From positions 1 through 64,000 of the forward strand of contig NZ_JAAXLJ010000001.1 in the NCBI RefSeq assembly GCF_012641075.1: a DNA stretch of 64,000 bases, written 5' to 3'. Of this stretch, positions 61,796 through 64,000 are shown in pieces. How positions within the stretch are numbered: the first letter of the stretch is position 1; every line of letters starts with the position of its first letter. The position numbers were made by a program, and so were the translations under genes. The notes under the pieces are model-generated. The model was not told where the DNA came from. It saw nothing but the letters and a program-made list of their open reading frames with translations, and did no database searches. Origin of the DNA: Secundilactobacillus angelensis. Its GTDB lineage: Bacteria > Bacillota > Bacilli > Lactobacillales > Lactobacillaceae.

Positions 61796-63364
61796 TTGAA
61801 AGATCAAAAAACACCACGTAAGCACCATTTGATCGAATACGCCAATGGGAAATCATTGGAAGAGATCAATGGATCAATCGATGTTCCAAAAGGGAAAGGC
61901 TTTTGGAAAACGTTATTTATGTACTCAGGGCCTGGCGCACTAGTCGCGGTTGGTTATATGGATCCAGGTAACTGGTCAACATCAATCACCGGTGGTCAAA
62001 ACTTCCAGTACTTGCTGATGTCTGTTATCTTGATGTCAAGTTTGATTGCGATGTTACTACAATACATGGCGGCTAAACTTGGCATCGTGACGCAGATGGA
62101 TTTAGCACAAGCCATTCGGGCTCGTACGAGTAAGTCATTAGGGATCGTTCTTTGGCTCCTAACTGAATTTGCGATTATGGCGACTGATATTGCGGAAGTT
62201 ATCGGTGCTGCCATCGCGCTTTATCTATTATTCCATATTCCACTTGTATACGCGGTTTTCATTACCGTTTTTGATGTTTTGATATTGCTATTATTAACCA
62301 AAATTGGGTTTCGTAAGATCGAAGCAATTGTTGTTTGCTTGATTCTGGTTATTTTACTGGTTTTCGCATATGAAGTTGCTTTGTCAAACCCTAACTGGGC
62401 CGGTGTTTTTGGTGGCTTAATTCCTACTAAAGATACCTTCTCAAGTTCAATTAAGACTGGTGGCAGTACACCTTTGACTGGCGCCTTAGGTATCATTGGT
62501 GCTACTGTTATGCCGCATAACTTGTACTTGCACTCTGCCATTTCACAAACTCGTAAAATTGATCACACTGATGAAGATGATGTGGCGCGGACCGTTCGTT
62601 TTACCACTTGGGATTCAAACATTCAACTATCGTTGGCATTCGTTGTTAACTCTTTGTTGCTAGTGATGGGTGTTGCCGTCTTTAAGACTGGTGCTGTTAA
62701 GGATCCTTCATTCTTCGGTTTGTTCCAAGCTTTATCTAATTCATCAATGCTTAGCAATCCAATTCTAATCAGTGTTGCTAAGTCTGGTGCATTGTCAGTA
62801 CTGTTTGCCGTTGCACTGCTTGCTTCAGGTCAAAATTCTACGATTACCGGGACTTTAACTGGTCAAGTCATCATGGAAGGTTTCATTCACATGAAGATGC
62901 CTCTTTGGGCTCGTCGGTTAGTTACCCGTTTGATTTCAGTGATTCCTGTTCTGATCTGTGTTGGGATGACCAGCGGTGAAACGCCTATTCAGCAACACGA
63001 GGCGCTTAACACGCTGATGAACAACTCTCAAGTCTTCTTGGCGTTCGCCTTACCATTCTCAATGCTGCCATTGTTAATGATGACAGACAGCAAGCTTGAG
63101 ATGGGTGACCGGTTCAAGAACACCTTGGTTATCAAGATTCTAGGCTGGTTCTCAGTTATCGCTTTAACCGTTCTGAACATGAAAGGCCTACCCAATAACA
63201 TCGAAGCCTTCTTACCTGCAAATGCCTCTGCTGCAGATTTTGCAATGGCTGACGATATTGCTTACTTCCTGATTGCATGTGTTGTTGCCTTGCTTGTTTG
63301 GATGATCATCGATTTGCATAGAGGTAACAAGTTGCTCAAGGCTAAGCTTGGTGTAGCAGAGTAG
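61796..63364 (+). CDS. mntH: Nramp-family divalent metal transporter
   Basis: A 522-aa Nramp transporter with the full set of motifs: DPGNW in helix 1 and GATVMPHNLYLHSA in helix 6. It is longer than the paralogue at 48286, with an extra hydrophobic C-terminal segment and loop (SSSIKTGGSTPLTG insertion). Probably the main Mn2+ importer. I start at TTG 61796, 8 nt after AAGGGTGG (the GTG at 61784 overlaps it). It is co-transcribed with a UspA gene 13 nt downstream. Confidence 0.93.
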   Translation: MKDQKTPRKHHLIEYANGKSLEEINGSIDVPKGKGFWKTLFMYSGPGALVAVGYMDPGNWSTSITGGQNFQYLLMSVILMSSLIAMLLQYMAAKLGIVTQMDLAQAIRARTSKSLGIVLWLLTEFAIMATDIAEVIGAAIALYLLFHIPLVYAVFITVFDVLILLLLTKIGFRKIEAIVVCLILVILLVFAYEVALSNPNWAGVFGGLIPTKDTFSSSIKTGGSTPLTGALGIIGATVMPHNLYLHSAISQTRKIDHTDEDDVARTVRFTTWDSNIQLSLAFVVNSLLLVMGVAVFKTGAVKDPSFFGLFQALSNSSMLSNPILISVAKSGALSVLFAVALLASGQNSTITGTLTGQVIMEGFIHMKMPLWARRLVTRLISVIPVLICVGMTSGETPIQQHEALNTLMNNSQVFLAFALPFSMLPLLMMTDSKLEMGDRFKNTLVIKILGWFSVIALTVLNMKGLPNNIEAFLPANASAADFAMADDIAYFLIACVVALLVWMIIDLHRGNKLLKAKLGVAE

Positions 63365-63377
63365 ATGGAGGCTTGTA

Positions 63378-63815
63378 ATGACAAAAAAGACTGAATTTAA
63401 GCATATTTTAGTAGGTGTGGATGACTCTGAGGACGCACTGTTAGCCTTCCAGTATGCAATTGACATGGCTAAACGACGTCATGCTGAATTGACCATTGTC
63501 TCAATTCTTGAAAGTCATGAACTGAGTGTTTATGAGGCACTTGATAAAGACTACATCCATGGTGAGCGCAGCGAACTTGACGAACATATTAAAACGTACG
63601 TTAAGCAAGCGATGGATGCTGGTGTCGAAAAGGTTAACGCACTGGTTTCAGAGGGGAAACCGGGTGAAGTGATGGTCAAAGATGTTATTCCTCACGCAAA
63701 ACCAGACGTTCTTGTAATCGGATCAATTGCAAAAAAAGGATTCAAACGTCGGTTCGGTTCACAAGCCGCCTATATGGCAAAATACGCCCCCATTTCAGTT
63801 TTGGTGATTCGCTAA
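63378..63815 (+). CDS. universal stress protein (UspA)
   Basis: A 145-aa UspA-domain protein. N-terminal HILVGVDDSEDALLAFQYA and the C-terminal ATP-site-like DVLVIGSIAKKGFKRRFGSQAAYMAKYAPISVLVIR are the classical ends; the glycine loop has the G-x(n)-GS pattern. Probably binds ATP and acts in stress response. ATG follows TGGAGG. Coupling to an Nramp gene is common in lactobacilli and may regulate metal uptake. Confidence 0.92.
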   Translation: MTKKTEFKHILVGVDDSEDALLAFQYAIDMAKRRHAELTIVSILESHELSVYEALDKDYIHGERSELDEHIKTYVKQAMDAGVEKVNALVSEGKPGEVMVKDVIPHAKPDVLVIGSIAKKGFKRRFGSQAAYMAKYAPISVLVIR

Positions 63816-63875
63816 AACTGTGAATTAGGCGGAGCACGTGTGTGAAATAATATGGTAGTTTCCAGAGTTTAAGAC

Positions 63876-63917
63876 AAATAAGCCCATTCCGATTTTTATC
63901 GGGGTGGGCTTATTTGC
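63876..63917. terminator. bidirectional terminator after uspA
   Basis: AATAAGCCCA pairs with TGGGCTTATT with an inner CCGAT/ATCGG stem. The remaining bases up to the end of the window hold no gene I can support. Confidence 0.85.
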
Positions 63918-64000
63918 CTTAAATGATCGGAATATCAGTTATATCAGAGGTTGGGGCTAGATCAAAGTGTTGGATAAAATTGTTATCAATATCGTCTTAA

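Noticed and set aside
63923-64000. C-terminus of a minus-strand gene at the right edge
   Set aside because: A plausible tail (ending TDIPII) before the terminator is preceded by an in-frame stop at 63997-63999, so a gene is not supported.

Overview
The window looks like a chromosomal segment of a low-to-moderate GC Gram-positive bacterium of the Lactobacillaceae. The evidence is the walRKHI-yycJ-htrA-rlmH cluster (usually close to oriC in this family), Shine-Dalgarno-driven genes with several TTG starts, a ChoQ/ChoS-type compatible-solute importer, an SLAP-like (DUF5776-like) C-terminus on a surface protein, and CopY-type operators. A perfect parS site, weaker parS-like sites and a DnaA-box cluster also fit an origin-proximal location. 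I cannot fix the genus from sequence alone. I see no insertion sequences, prophage or CRISPR.

Layout. 1-8.8 kb: tRNA-Lys, then the WalRK two-component system with its WalH/WalI regulators, the metallo-hydrolase YycJ, HtrA and RlmH. DnaA boxes lie upstream of rlmH. 8.9-12.2 kb: a little-known acidic protein with three copies of a helical domain, a convergent DUF2075 helicase-like protein, and a broken MmcQ/YjbR gene. 12.3-15.6 kb: a MarR regulator divergent from a SnoaL-like protein plus SDR pair, then a CDF metal exporter. 15.7-21.4 kb: a catabolite-controlled locus for a polyol or pentitol (SDR dehydrogenase, FGGY kinase, ROK regulator, GPH transporter). 21.6-29.6 kb: Tet(M)-like GTPase, DyP peroxidase, glycosyltransferase, small housekeeping and hypothetical genes, a LacI regulator, and an unlisted 53-residue membrane protein. 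29.6-36.5 kb: a large secreted LamG/cohesin-like/phosphodiesterase protein, an ABC-F ATPase and a sugar MFS porter.

37.0-42.4 kb is a complete 2-aminoethylphosphonate locus. It has an uptake system (phnD-phnC-phnE-phnE) followed by a single gene fusing PhnX and PhnW, so import, transamination and C-P cleavage are encoded together. Six TTTAYN direct repeats with 11-bp phasing precede phnD and look like a PhoP-box array, linking the locus to phosphate starvation.

42.6-64 kb: a glutathione-reductase-like enzyme, a UDG-family protein, a HAD phosphatase, choline/betaine-type ABC genes, two Nramp paralogues (one beside a UspA protein), TetR plus TSUP, a LysE-type exporter behind a terminator-bearing leader, a copper module (cupredoxin plus CopB under two cop boxes), an NhaC antiporter, a C69 dipeptidase, a YitT protein and a P2-type cation ATPase. 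Metal handling is a recurrent theme (CDF, two Nramps, CopB, P2 ATPase).

Most notable signals: the Pho-box array with the fused phnXW gene, the parS set, the DnaA-box duplication before rlmH, the hairpin between the Shine-Dalgarno and start codon of htrA, the attenuator-like leader of the LysE gene, the structured RNA between the polyol genes, and the triplicated-domain protein.
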